The translations under genes and the position numbers were made by a program. 64,000 bases of DNA from Candidatus Dormiibacterota bacterium. GTDB taxonomy: Bacteria; Chloroflexota; Dormibacteria; CF-121. Under the pieces are notes generated by a model. That model saw only the letters and a list, made by a program, of their open reading frames with translations, had not been told where the DNA came from and searched no databases. Where the stretch lies: assembly GCA_035544955.1 (NCBI GenBank), contig DASZZN010000018.1, positions 1-64,000 on the forward strand, read 5' to 3'. Position 1 is the stretch's first letter. Every line of letters starts with the position of its first letter. Of the stretch, positions 1 through 8,572 are shown in pieces.

Positions 1-2
1 CG

Positions 3-65
3 GATGCGCTGGCGATGGTCAGGTTGGTCGAGACTTTGGAAGGCCTGGCCCGAGTCGCTTCATGA
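3..65 (+). CDS. 3' end of an unidentified CDS (partial)
   Basis: An open frame enters from the left edge and reads DALAMVRLVETLEGLARVAS before TGA at 63-65. The composition fits a C-terminal helix of a larger enzyme, but twenty residues are too few to name a family. It is convergent with the reductase gene that ends at 97, and a strong inverted repeat covers its stop codon. It could also be a chance open frame. Confidence 0.3.
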   Translation, partial: DALAMVRLVETLEGLARVAS

Positions 66-81
66 TGCGGCCGACTCGGGC
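48..81. terminator. Inverted repeat between convergent genes, terminator-like
   Basis: GCCCGAGTCG at 48-57 (G-C pair at the base) faces CGACTCGGGC at 72-81 across a 14-base loop. It lies between a frame ending at 65 and the minus-strand stop at 97. No T-tract follows on either strand, so intrinsic termination is only plausible. Confidence 0.4.
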
Positions 82-96
82 TAACAAGCCCGATGG

Positions 97-645
<549 letters not shown>

Positions 646-950
646 TGCGCAAGAGTACCGCCGATGGGGTAGACGAGAAAGGTTAGCCCGCTTTGAGGGC
701 TAGGAGCCACTTCTCGAGGTCTTCGGCTTCCTGGGCGAGCTACCGCTGATGCACTGGCTGGTGGTCATGTGAGTGAACTCGCATCGGTGGAATGAGCGGT
801 TCGCCGCAGGCGCTCTTCGGAGGGCAACATGAAATCCGCTCGATCACGCCTGAGGGTCACCGTACGTCCTTCAATTGTCGGGAACTGTCCGGGCCCGCAG
901 TCATAAGCGACAGGAAGCTGACGGGCCGAAACTCACTGGGGGCGAGCTTC
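646..950. other. Gap of about 300 bases; possible decayed gene fragment
   Basis: No convincing complete gene is present. On the minus strand at 683-739 there is a short coding-like tail, LAQEAEDLEKWLLALKAG followed by TAA, which reads like the acidic C-terminal helix of a real protein. An in-frame TAG lies directly upstream of it, and a nearby ATG is in another frame, so at best it is the remnant of a small gene. The plus-strand frame at 792-1004 has no family signature and is rejected. Confidence 0.3.
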
Positions 951-2615
951 TTAGTCGCGACCGGCTTTAGCGTTCACGTCAGACTGCGCGCATGTTTGCA
1001 GTGATGGAGCGGGGACGTGGACCGCCTCGATAGTCCACCCGTAGGCAGCGACCCGCCCAACCATTTCGAACCAGGCCGGATGGTCCGCCGCGAAGGCGCG
1101 GTAGTCGCCGCGGTCGTCGGGCGTCACGAAGATGGAAGTATTGGTACTGGACAGCCAGCATTGGAGGAGCGTGCCTGCCGTCGCTGGATGATCGGCGTAG
1201 TGGTAGCCAGCCGGCAGGTAGTAGAACGGATCGTACAGCTGGCTAACGAAGTGCCGACCCTGGAGCCCACCGTAGTGCACGAGCGCATAGGTGACCTCGG
1301 GATGGTCGGGGGGTGGCAGGTTGAGCGCGCCGCTGCGATAACCAGGCTGACCGAAGATGCTGGCGATGTATCGTCCAGCGGCTACATCGGTCTTCCAGGC
1401 CGGGGCCGTGCTCGTGTACGCAGTCTCGATGGGGATCCAGGTCAGCTGCACGCCGACCATGAGGGCCCCGGCCGTCACCCAGGTGAGCTGCTGAATTCCC
1501 CTTCCCAGATAGCGAGGCACGATCACGAACAAGCCAATCGCGACGAGCATGGCGGCGAAGTCGTACGGGAAGGCGAGGATCCACATCATCCACCGCCAGG
1601 GGTACCACTCGGTAATAAACGCGGTCAGGCCGAACAAACCGAAGACCAGCGCACATGATCCGAATCCATAGAGCAAGAGCAGGTACGATCGCGGCCGGCG
1701 CCACAGCGTCGCCAGGAGGCCGACGGTCGCCATTGCCCAGAGGGCTACAAACCACGGCCTCGCCGCTTGCTGACTCGCGATCACCGGCTTCAGCCACACG
1801 CCGCCGGCATTGGCCAGGTAGTTCCAGTACAGCGGATAAATGGGATTACCGGTCCGGGCGTTGAGGAATGCCATTTGAGCGGCCATGACGGCCACGAACC
1901 CGAGCAGCAGCAGGAACCACCGGCGGAGGATTGCAGGCCGCAGAAACGATGCGAGCACAAGCCCGGATGACGACAGCCAGGCCTCGGGTCGGGCCGCGGT
2001 GGCAAGCCCCCAGGCGATCCCGGCCCCTAGCGAGCGTTTCGGCAGCAGCCAGATGCCGAGGAGTGACAGGCTGACCGCCATCGGCTCGAGCATCCCCGAC
2101 GCATCGTTGAAGACGCTCGTGGGCGCGAGAGCGGCGAAAGCCGACGCGGCGACGGCAACCGAGAGGTTCCAATAGCGCTGGCACAGATGGAAAATCAGCA
2201 CCACGCTGAGCGACCCGAAGACAAGGCTCTGGATCCTTGCGACCACGATGTCAGTCGAGCCGGTGACAAAGAAGAGGATCACGAGCACGATTGGGTGCAG
2301 GCTTCCCCAGAAATACTCCACACCCTTGAGGTCCCAGAAGCGCAGGCCGTGGCTCAATCCGATCTCTTTGGTGAGGTAGGCGATCTGCCAGTGTTGGTAC
2401 ACGTCGGTGTACAGCCCATCGCCAGCGTTTTCGGGATTCGAGACCGCAAAGAGGTAGATGAGACGTGGCGCCAGGGCAACGAACAGCACCCCGAGGGTCC
2501 ACCAGCTCCAGAGTGCGAGTGGAGCGTGAGCGGGCGAGGAGTCGCCACCCCGCTGAGGGTCTTCGCCGTCGGGGTCCTCGCGGACCCGGGCCAGGCTCAG
2601 GCGACCGTCTCCCAA
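951..2615 (-). CDS. Glycosyltransferase family 39-like integral membrane protein
   Basis: A 554-residue polytopic membrane protein resembling the ArnT/PMT (GT39/GT-C) superfamily, which moves sugars from lipid-linked donors to lipids or proteins outside the membrane. Seen: a charged N-terminal tail of about 35 residues, about ten hydrophobic segments, and an acidic first outer loop, GDGLYTDVYQHW near residue 65, the expected place for catalytic acidic residues of GT-C enzymes. LAPTSVFNDASGMLEP near residue 162 is another loop typical of the group. The C-terminal 130 residues are soluble. The only start giving the full N-terminus is TTG at 2615, so the exact start is uncertain. It stands alone, and the substrate cannot be read from the context. 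Confidence 0.7.
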   Translation of the reverse strand: MGDGRLSLARVREDPDGEDPQRGGDSSPAHAPLALWSWWTLGVLFVALAPRLIYLFAVSNPENAGDGLYTDVYQHWQIAYLTKEIGLSHGLRFWDLKGVEYFWGSLHPIVLVILFFVTGSTDIVVARIQSLVFGSLSVVLIFHLCQRYWNLSVAVAASAFAALAPTSVFNDASGMLEPMAVSLSLLGIWLLPKRSLGAGIAWGLATAARPEAWLSSSGLVLASFLRPAILRRWFLLLLGFVAVMAAQMAFLNARTGNPIYPLYWNYLANAGGVWLKPVIASQQAARPWFVALWAMATVGLLATLWRRPRSYLLLLYGFGSCALVFGLFGLTAFITEWYPWRWMMWILAFPYDFAAMLVAIGLFVIVPRYLGRGIQQLTWVTAGALMVGVQLTWIPIETAYTSTAPAWKTDVAAGRYIASIFGQPGYRSGALNLPPPDHPEVTYALVHYGGLQGRHFVSQLYDPFYYLPAGYHYADHPATAGTLLQCWLSSTNTSIFVTPDDRGDYRAFAADHPAWFEMVGRVAAYGWTIEAVHVPAPSLQTCAQSDVNAKAGRD

Positions 2616-2742
2616 TCGCCTGGGCGAGCCTGGACCTTTCTTCGCCGGGGGTTCACTAACTCGTTGACAACGTCGCGAGACGCAAACTTGCGCGTCTTAT
2701 TGCCGGGGCGCATGCGCAGGGGCCTAGGGCGCCCGAGAGCGC

Positions 2743-2748
2743 TACGAT
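2743..2748 (+). promoter_or_regulatory. -10-like TACGAT, leaderless promoter for the DUF4129-MoxR operon
   Basis: TACGAT begins 12 bases before the ATG at 2755 and no Shine-Dalgarno sequence lies between them, so transcription would start at or next to the start codon. No matching -35 box is visible. Confidence 0.4.
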
Positions 2749-2754
2749 CCGCCT

Positions 2755-3624
2755 ATGCAGCGGCGGGCGCCCGAGGCGAGGCTCATCCTGGTCGTTGGAC
2801 TCCTGCTCGGGCTGGTCGCGCTGGCCAGCCGCCCATCATCTCTCGGATCGACGGGCGGGCTCGCCGCGCCCGCCTGGATCAGCGTCGCATCGGACACGAT
2901 GGTGCAGACGCTCCTCATCCTTCTATTGGTGGCGGCCCTGACGGCGACCGCGATCAATCTCTGGGTGGCCTTTCCACTGCCGCGCGGACGGCCGCAGGCA
3001 CGGCCGCTCAGCGCCTCGATCGCGGGCTATTTGTATTTCGGCGCCGCCATCTGCGCGCTCATCCTCCTGCGTGAGCGATTGCGACTTTCACGGATCGTGC
3101 CACCTGCTTTCACCGCCGGGGGCCTCGGCCTCGGGAAGGTCAGCGCGCCGGGCAGCAGCCACGCGATCACGTGGTTGTCTTTCCTGGTTGCGCTCGCGAT
3201 CATCGTGGCGGCGGCTGGGTTGTTCTTGCGCTGGTTGCGATCGGGTGCCGCAGGGGATCGACTGGCTGGATCCGCGGAGGAGCCCCAAAGTCGCGTCGTC
3301 GCGGCGGTCGAAGAATCGCTCGCCAAGTTACGGGCGGAGACGGATCCGCGCCGCGCGGTCATCGCCGCTTATGCACGCCTCGAAGCGGAATTGAAAGCGG
3401 TCGGGCGGCCACGACAACCGTCCGAGGCCCCCCTCGAGTACATGGCGCGCATCCTGAGCACCTTCAGTGTCGGCTCGGCCTCGCTGCGACGCCTCACCGA
3501 TCTCTTCGAGTGGGCGAAGTTCAGCCAGCATCCCGTGGACCCGTCCATGAAGGAGGAGGCCATCGAGGCGCTGCAGCGAGTTCGCGCGGATCTATCCGAC
3601 GTGCCAGTTCGGATCGCGGGATGA
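2755..3624 (+). CDS. DUF4129 domain-containing membrane protein
   Basis: A 289-residue membrane protein and first gene of a five-gene operon. Seen: hydrophobic segments near residues 10-27, 45-68, 88-107 and 140-162, then a soluble C-terminal region (about 180-285) with the DUF4129 pattern: AVIAAYARLEAELKAVGRPRQ and EYMARILSTF. DUF4129 proteins are regularly found with MoxR ATPases and DUF58 proteins, where a role in assembling or regulating extracytoplasmic complexes has been proposed but not proven. Here the same neighbours follow. Its stop overlaps the next start by four bases (ATGA), implying translational coupling. TACGAT 12 bases upstream suggests a leaderless message. Confidence 0.8.
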   Translation: MQRRAPEARLILVVGLLLGLVALASRPSSLGSTGGLAAPAWISVASDTMVQTLLILLLVAALTATAINLWVAFPLPRGRPQARPLSASIAGYLYFGAAICALILLRERLRLSRIVPPAFTAGGLGLGKVSAPGSSHAITWLSFLVALAIIVAAAGLFLRWLRSGAAGDRLAGSAEEPQSRVVAAVEESLAKLRAETDPRRAVIAAYARLEAELKAVGRPRQPSEAPLEYMARILSTFSVGSASLRRLTDLFEWAKFSQHPVDPSMKEEAIEALQRVRADLSDVPVRIAG

Positions 3625-4058
3625 GCATCGCAATCATCACGCAGCTGGCCATCATGGCCGTCGGCATGACGGCTCTCGCCCTGCTCGTTCGCCGACTTGG
3701 CCGGCGGATCCGCCGCCGGAGCGGCTCTCCCTTCGAGGCAGCCCTGGCGCCGCGCAAGGAATCGAGGCCGGAGCTCGACGAGTTCGAGTCGATCCGGCGC
3801 ACCGTCGACGCAGCGCGATACGCGGCGCTCGACGTGCACTTCATGCTCCGGCCGCTGTTACATGAGCTGGCGGCATCGCGGCTGCGGGTGCGACGGGGGT
3901 TCGAGCTCGATGCCCAGCCGGAATTGGCATCCGGGGTGCTGGGATCTGAAGCATTTGCGTTCTTGCGGGAGGGACGTCCGGCGCGGGTGAACTATCGCCG
4001 GCCGGCGATGAGCCTGCGGGAGATCGAGCGCATTGTGAAGGTGCTGGAGTCGATCTGA
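3621..4058 (+). CDS. Small membrane-anchored protein of the MoxR/DUF58 operon
   Basis: A 145-residue protein that starts at the ATG of an ATGA overlap with the DUF4129 gene. Residues 3-23 form one hydrophobic segment, followed by a strongly basic stretch (RRLGRRIRRRSG) that should keep the rest in the cytoplasm. The remaining 100 residues are charged and probably helical, with no catalytic motif that I recognise. Similar small anchored proteins are common between DUF4129 and MoxR genes. The function is unknown; a scaffold or ATPase partner role is inferred from context only. The larger open frame that begins upstream at 3171 overlaps DUF4129 and is not the real N-terminus. Confidence 0.7.
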   Translation: MSIAIITQLAIMAVGMTALALLVRRLGRRIRRRSGSPFEAALAPRKESRPELDEFESIRRTVDAARYAALDVHFMLRPLLHELAASRLRVRRGFELDAQPELASGVLGSEAFAFLREGRPARVNYRRPAMSLREIERIVKVLESI

Positions 4059-5032
4059 ACATCCCTGAAGTCACGCTGGCGGCGGGGCGCATTCTCGATG
4101 AGGTCGAGCGGGCAGTGGTCGGCAAACGCGCGGTTCTCCAGCTGGTCATGATGGGCCTGCTGGCCGACGGCCACGTTCTTATCGAGGACTACCCGGGACT
4201 GGCGAAAACGCTGCTGGCGCGCTCCTTCGCTACGGCGATGGGACTCGATTTCAAGCGCATCCAATTCACCCCGGATCTGATGCCCTCCGATGTGACGGGA
4301 AGCTCGATCTACAACCAGCGCACCGGCGACTTTGAGTTTCGTCACGGTCCCGTCTTCGCCAACATCCTGCTGGCCGACGAAATCAACCGCGCCCCGGCCA
4401 AGACCCAGGCCGCGCTCCTCGAAGCGATGCAGGAACGCCAGGTCTCGAGCGATGGAATCACGCATCGCCTGGACCGACCGTTCCTCGTGCTCGCGACGCA
4501 GAACCCGATCGAGTACGAGGGCACCTATCCATTGCCCGAGGCCCAGCTCGACCGATTCCTGATGCGGATCGGCATCGGCTACCTGGGACGCGACGACGAA
4601 TGGCGCATGCTGCAGCAGCGGATCGACCGGCTGGCGGACGACGTCGCGCTGACGCAGGTCGTCGACGCTCCGGCGCTGATCGCGATGCAGCAGGCGGTGG
4701 AGCGAGTCCACGTCAGCGAACCGATCGGCTACTACGTGATCGATCTGATCGCCGCTACGCGGACCAATCCGAAAGTGCAGGTCGGGGCGAGCCCCCGCGG
4801 CAGCCTCGCCGTGATGAAGCTCGCCCGCAGCAGGGCCGTGCTCGAGGGACGCGACTTCGTCACGCCGGAGGACGTCAAGGCTGTTGCGATCCCGGCGCTT
4901 GCGCATCGATTGATCCTTCGACCTGAACTCTGGGTGCAGCGTGTCAGCAGCGACACCGTCGTCGCCGAATGCCTGAATACGGTGCCCACGCCGCCCGCGG
5001 CCTCGGAGGGAAGTCCACGAACATCCGGCTGA
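4055..5032 (+). CDS. MoxR-family AAA+ ATPase
   Basis: An AAA+ chaperone-like ATPase of the MoxR family. Seen: the family N-terminus ILDEVERAVVGKRAVLQLVM, a variant Walker A region EDYPGLAKTLLARSF, the region QFTPDLMPSDVTGS, Walker B LLADEINRAP, sensor motif LATQNPIEYEGTYPLPEAQLDR, and the lid with SPRGSLAVMKLARSRA. The first standard start, GTG at 4115, would cut off the conserved ILDEVERAV segment. A CTG at 4055 is in frame, overlaps the previous stop as CTGA and has GGAG five bases upstream; it would give 325 residues and is my preferred start. MoxR proteins usually work with DUF58 and von Willebrand-type partners, and the DUF58 gene is next. Confidence 0.88.
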   Translation: MNIPEVTLAAGRILDEVERAVVGKRAVLQLVMMGLLADGHVLIEDYPGLAKTLLARSFATAMGLDFKRIQFTPDLMPSDVTGSSIYNQRTGDFEFRHGPVFANILLADEINRAPAKTQAALLEAMQERQVSSDGITHRLDRPFLVLATQNPIEYEGTYPLPEAQLDRFLMRIGIGYLGRDDEWRMLQQRIDRLADDVALTQVVDAPALIAMQQAVERVHVSEPIGYYVIDLIAATRTNPKVQVGASPRGSLAVMKLARSRAVLEGRDFVTPEDVKAVAIPALAHRLILRPELWVQRVSSDTVVAECLNTVPTPPAASEGSPRTSG

Positions 5033-6282
5033 CCAGCGCTGCCTCTGCGCGCGTGGTCGCTTACGCGGGCCTCGCCGGGCTGGCCCTGCTGGGCGGGCTC
5101 GCGTTCGGCCGGCTGGAGCTCACCATCCTCGCGGTCCCGTTCCTGCTCGCGATCCTTGTCGGCGCGTTGATCACCCGCGAGCACCTCATTGAGGGGTCGA
5201 TGGTGGTCGACCGGCCGCGATTGCTGGAGGGCGAGGAGGCGGTCGTCGAGGTGAGGCTGCGATCGGCGCCAGGCTGTGGCCGGATAGAGGTGACCCTTGA
5301 CCTCGCGCCCGGTGTGGTGCTGACCGGCGGGCCGGTCCGGCGCGTCAGCCTGCCCTCCGGCGAGTCGGTCGCGCTGCGGTTCAGCGTCCGATGCGTTCGC
5401 TGGGGCCTCTACGACGTTGGTCATGCGCGGCTGCGCTGGCGCGATCCCTTGTGGCTGTACACGCAGGAGGGCTCGCTTGATCAGCCCCTGAGGATCCGCG
5501 TGTACCCACGCCCCGAGGTCCTGCGGGCCCTCGTCAGACCGACCGAGACCCAGGTCTACGCCGGCAACCAGCTGGCGCGGACCCGCGGCGATGGCATCGA
5601 GTTCGCCGAGATTCGTGCCTTTAGGCCGGGTGACCGGGTGCGGCACATCAACTGGCACGCGACCGGTCGGCGCGGCACGCTGCAGGTCAATGACCTCCAT
5701 CCGGAGCGCAACAGCGATGTCATCCTTTTCCTGGACACGTTCCGTACCCACGGCGATTCGATCGACCGCACACTGCGGGCCGCAATCGGAGTGGCGGACC
5801 TCTACCTCAAACACCGAGATCGAGTGGGTGTGATCGCCTTCGGTGGCACGCTGCGCTGGATCTGGCCGGGGATGGGGATTCGTCAGCGATATCTCCTGGT
5901 AGAGGCCATCCTCGACACGCGCATCGAGCTCAGCTACGCCTGGAAAACCATCGATGTCATCCCGCCGCAGACGTTGCCCGCAAAGGCGCTGGTGATCGCC
6001 TTTTCACCGCTTGTCGACGAACGGTTCACGGCGGCGCTCGATCAGCTCAGCGGACGCGGCTTTGACCTGGCGATCTGCGAGGTGGCCGTCACCGTGCCGG
6101 TCCCGAAGGACTCGGTCGGGCAGCTCGCGGCACGCATCCTGGCCCTGCGCCGGGATACGCTCCGGGCTCGCTACCACCAGGTGTCAGTGGCGACGTCGGT
6201 GTGGCCGGCCGGCGAGCCGCTCGAAACAGCTCTCGAGGAGGTGCGCCTATTCCGGCGTCACGCGCGACGACGACCCGCCTGA
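4969..6282 (+). CDS. DUF58 domain-containing protein
   Basis: A 437-residue DUF58 protein, the usual partner of MoxR ATPases. Seen: two N-terminal hydrophobic segments (about residues 28-66), a beta-rich middle, then the DUF58 core with GDGIEFAEIRAFRPGDRVRH followed by INWHATGRRG near residues 210-235. A von Willebrand A-like end follows, with DVILFLDTFRTHGDSIDRTL and RVGVIAFGGTLRWIWPG. The ATG at 4969 overlaps the MoxR gene by 64 bases. A CTG at 5029 (CTGA overlap with the MoxR stop) or the GTG at 5053 are alternatives that start just before the first membrane segment. The function of DUF58 is not established; cell envelope or complex maturation is an inference. Confidence 0.85.
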   Translation: MPEYGAHAARGLGGKSTNIRLTSAASARVVAYAGLAGLALLGGLAFGRLELTILAVPFLLAILVGALITREHLIEGSMVVDRPRLLEGEEAVVEVRLRSAPGCGRIEVTLDLAPGVVLTGGPVRRVSLPSGESVALRFSVRCVRWGLYDVGHARLRWRDPLWLYTQEGSLDQPLRIRVYPRPEVLRALVRPTETQVYAGNQLARTRGDGIEFAEIRAFRPGDRVRHINWHATGRRGTLQVNDLHPERNSDVILFLDTFRTHGDSIDRTLRAAIGVADLYLKHRDRVGVIAFGGTLRWIWPGMGIRQRYLLVEAILDTRIELSYAWKTIDVIPPQTLPAKALVIAFSPLVDERFTAALDQLSGRGFDLAICEVAVTVPVPKDSVGQLAARILALRRDTLRARYHQVSVATSVWPAGEPLETALEEVRLFRRHARRRPA

Positions 6283-6773
6283 TCACCGGCGCGGCGCTCG
6301 GCATCGAGGCCGTGCTCGGGGTGGTGCTCATCGAGCGAGCTCCCATCTTTCCCCGCGTGGTCGGGTTAGTGATTACACTGGCGCTGCTGACGCTGGTGGC
6401 CGGCATCGTGTTCCGTCGGTCAGTGCTGGTCGCCTGGTCGATCGTGCTGCTGGGGACGGCCTATGGTTTCTCGATCATCGGCGCGCGTGAGAGTGTCGAT
6501 GCAGTCGGCCTGCTGGTGGCGGCCGCATTCTTTCTGGCCGCGGAAGCCGGCTACCTTGCAGTGGAGGGGGACGTGTTCATCGGCCCTCCGGTACACCGCG
6601 CGCTCAGCTCGCTCGCGGTGGCGATGGGATCCGCCGTCATCGGCGTGATCCTGCTGGCTATCGGCGAGTCATTCCTCAACGCCGGGCCGCTGCTGGCGGC
6701 GGGCGGAGTCGCGGCCACCCTCGTTCTGCTGGGCGTCGTGATGACAGTGGCGGCGCGCCGGACTGCTCCGTGA
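6201..6773 (+). CDS. Integral membrane protein, last gene of the MoxR/DUF58 operon
   Basis: Up to 190 residues, with about six hydrophobic segments from residue 30 onward and no soluble domain. No catalytic or transport motif is recognised. It ends the operon that starts at 2755. The start is uncertain. GTG at 6201 gives a polar N-terminal tail read inside the DUF58 gene. The stretch homologous to a normal membrane protein begins near RLITGAALGIEAVLG, so a CTG at 6279, which again overlaps the previous stop as CTGA, or an ATT at 6249 five bases after AGGAGGTG would give a neater protein. Confidence 0.6.
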   Translation: MAGRRAARNSSRGGAPIPASRATTTRLITGAALGIEAVLGVVLIERAPIFPRVVGLVITLALLTLVAGIVFRRSVLVAWSIVLLGTAYGFSIIGARESVDAVGLLVAAAFFLAAEAGYLAVEGDVFIGPPVHRALSSLAVAMGSAVIGVILLAIGESFLNAGPLLAAGGVAATLVLLGVVMTVAARRTAP

Positions 6774-6839
6774 GCGATGACATCGGCGCCGACTATGAAG
6801 GGCAATGTGCGGTCACTGTCGCCTGACAGGTTAAGGCCG

Positions 6840-7616
6840 CTAGCGGATGGGGTCGCGGTTGTAGCTCACTCGCGCCCATAGGTATCCACCCAGCGCGATT
6901 GCGACGCACCAGGCGAGGGCGACGATGGCGTGATTGCCGATCGGCGTGCCCAGCAGCAGTCCCCGCAGGGTCTCGATCATGGAGGTGAAGGGTTGGTTCT
7001 CAGCGAACCAGCGGACGCCCACTGGCATAGTTTCCGGTCGGACGAAGGCGCTGCTGATGAAGGGGCCGACGAACTGCAGGAGGAGCGTAGAGCCGTTGGC
7101 CCCTTCCGGTGACTTGGCTACCATTCCCAGCGCGACCGCAAGCCAGGTCAGCGCGAGGGTCAGCAGCGCGATGAAGCCGAAGGCTGCGAGCCATTGGACC
7201 GGGCCGGCGGTGGGTCGAAATCCTGCGATCAGCGCGACGCCGATGACCAGTACCACGCCGATCAGCGTCCTGATCATGCTCCCCACGACACGCCCGGTGA
7301 GCACCGAGGCGCGAGAGATCGCCATGATGCGGAAGCGGGCCACGACGCCTTCGGTCATATCCATGTTGACGCCCACGGCGGTTGCAGCACACCCGCTACC
7401 GAGGGTCATCAGGAGAATCCCGGGGACGAGGTAGTTGACATAGGACGCATTGCCGCCCATGCCGGAGCTCATTGCACCGCCGAAGACAAAGACGAACAGA
7501 AGCAGCATCACAGTCGGTGTCACGATCCCACTGATCGTCATGACGGGGTAGCGCCGCAGGTGTCTGAAGTCGCGGCGAAGCATGGTGGCGGCATCACTCA
7601 GGGCGTAGGTGCTCAT
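6840..7616 (-). CDS. ABC-2 type (DrrB-like) transporter permease
   Basis: A 258-residue permease with six predicted membrane segments. Seen: an amphipathic N-terminus (LRRDFRHLRRYPVMTISGIV), the ABC-2 region YVNYLVPGILLMTL, and the loop VVARFRIMAISRASVLTGRV that follows the second membrane segment in DrrB/NodJ-like permeases. It should pair with the ATPase encoded just upstream; their reading frames overlap by four bases. DrrAB pairs export hydrophobic drugs or lipids, but the cargo here is unknown. It is the last gene of a four-gene minus-strand operon and ends 66 bases from the convergent membrane protein gene. Confidence 0.9.
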   Translation of the reverse strand: MSTYALSDAATMLRRDFRHLRRYPVMTISGIVTPTVMLLLFVFVFGGAMSSGMGGNASYVNYLVPGILLMTLGSGCAATAVGVNMDMTEGVVARFRIMAISRASVLTGRVVGSMIRTLIGVVLVIGVALIAGFRPTAGPVQWLAAFGFIALLTLALTWLAVALGMVAKSPEGANGSTLLLQFVGPFISSAFVRPETMPVGVRWFAENQPFTSMIETLRGLLLGTPIGNHAIVALAWCVAIALGGYLWARVSYNRDPIR

Positions 7617-8572
7617 GGGGCGGTGTCCTTCTCGGTAACGGGATGGCCGGTCAGCGCAAAGTAGACGTCGTCGAGATCTGGCGTGTGCACGATCAGGTTG
7701 GCGACCTCGATGTTTTTGTTGTCGACCCGCTCGAGCAGCGCTCGCAGCGACCGGACGCCGCCGTCGGTGGGGACCTCGAGTGTCAGCGCATCGTCATCGC
7801 GCGACACTTCACCGAGGATGCGGGCAGCCGCCGACAGCCCCACAGCGTCGGCGAATTCGAGCCGGATATATCCGCCGGGGATCATGCGCTTGAGCTCGTC
7901 TGCGGTGCCCTCGGCCACGAGTTTTCCTTTGTCGAGGACCCCGATCCGACTGGCGAGCTCGTCGGCCTCCTCCAGGTACTGCGTGGTGAGGAAGATGGTG
8001 ACCCCGCCCGCGGCAAGCTCTCGGATGATCTGCCACATGGTGCGCCGGCTGCGCGGGTCGAGGCCCGTGGTCGGCTCGTCGAGGAAGATGATGCGCGGGT
8101 CGCCGATCAGGGTCATCGCGAGGTCGAGCCGGCGCCGCATTCCGCCGGAGTAGGTCGACAGGATCTTCGGGCCCGCCTCCACCAAATCGAATCTGCGCAG
8201 CAGCTCGGAGGCGCGTTTACGGCCTTCGCGCTTGCCCAGGTGATGCAGGTCCGCCATCAGGATCAGGTTCTCCTCGCCGGTGAGGAGCTTGTCTACCGCC
8301 GAGAACTGGCCTGTGACGCCAATTGCGGCGCGGACCGCATCAGGATCGCGGGCCACATCGTGGCCGGCGATTCGCACTTCGCCACCGTCTGCGCTGATGT
8401 ACGTCGACAGGATCTGGACCGCGGTGGTCTTGCCGGCCCCGTTGGGTCCAAGGAGCGCGAAGATCGTGCCCTGTGGAATGTCCAGGTCGATGCCGTCGAG
8501 CACGACCTTCTCGCCGTACGACTTGCGCAGTCCAGTCGCCACAATCGCCGACGTGGAGGTGGCGACGGTCAT
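7613..8572 (-). CDS. ABC transporter ATP-binding protein, DrrA-like
   Basis: A 319-residue ATPase of the daunorubicin-resistance type. Seen: Walker A LLGPNGAGKTTAVQI near residues 38-52, signature STYSGGMRRRLDLAMTL, Walker B IIFLDEPTTGLDPRSR, the H-loop replaced by FLTTQYLEEADELA (Q at the usual histidine position, which is normal in this subfamily), and a C-terminal domain ending in LDDVYFALTGHPV, the DrrA-type tail. It powers the permease encoded next. It overlaps the DUF4097 gene upstream by four bases, so all genes of the unit are probably co-translated. Confidence 0.93.
   Translation of the reverse strand: MTVATSTSAIVATGLRKSYGEKVVLDGIDLDIPQGTIFALLGPNGAGKTTAVQILSTYISADGGEVRIAGHDVARDPDAVRAAIGVTGQFSAVDKLLTGEENLILMADLHHLGKREGRKRASELLRRFDLVEAGPKILSTYSGGMRRRLDLAMTLIGDPRIIFLDEPTTGLDPRSRRTMWQIIRELAAGGVTIFLTTQYLEEADELASRIGVLDKGKLVAEGTADELKRMIPGGYIRLEFADAVGLSAAARILGEVSRDDDALTLEVPTDGGVRSLRALLERVDNKNIEVANLIVHTPDLDDVYFALTGHPVTEKDTAP

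Noticed and set aside
792-1004. 70-codon plus-strand frame in the left gap
   Set aside because: It has no family resemblance, no ribosome site, and overlaps the end of the glycosyltransferase-like gene.
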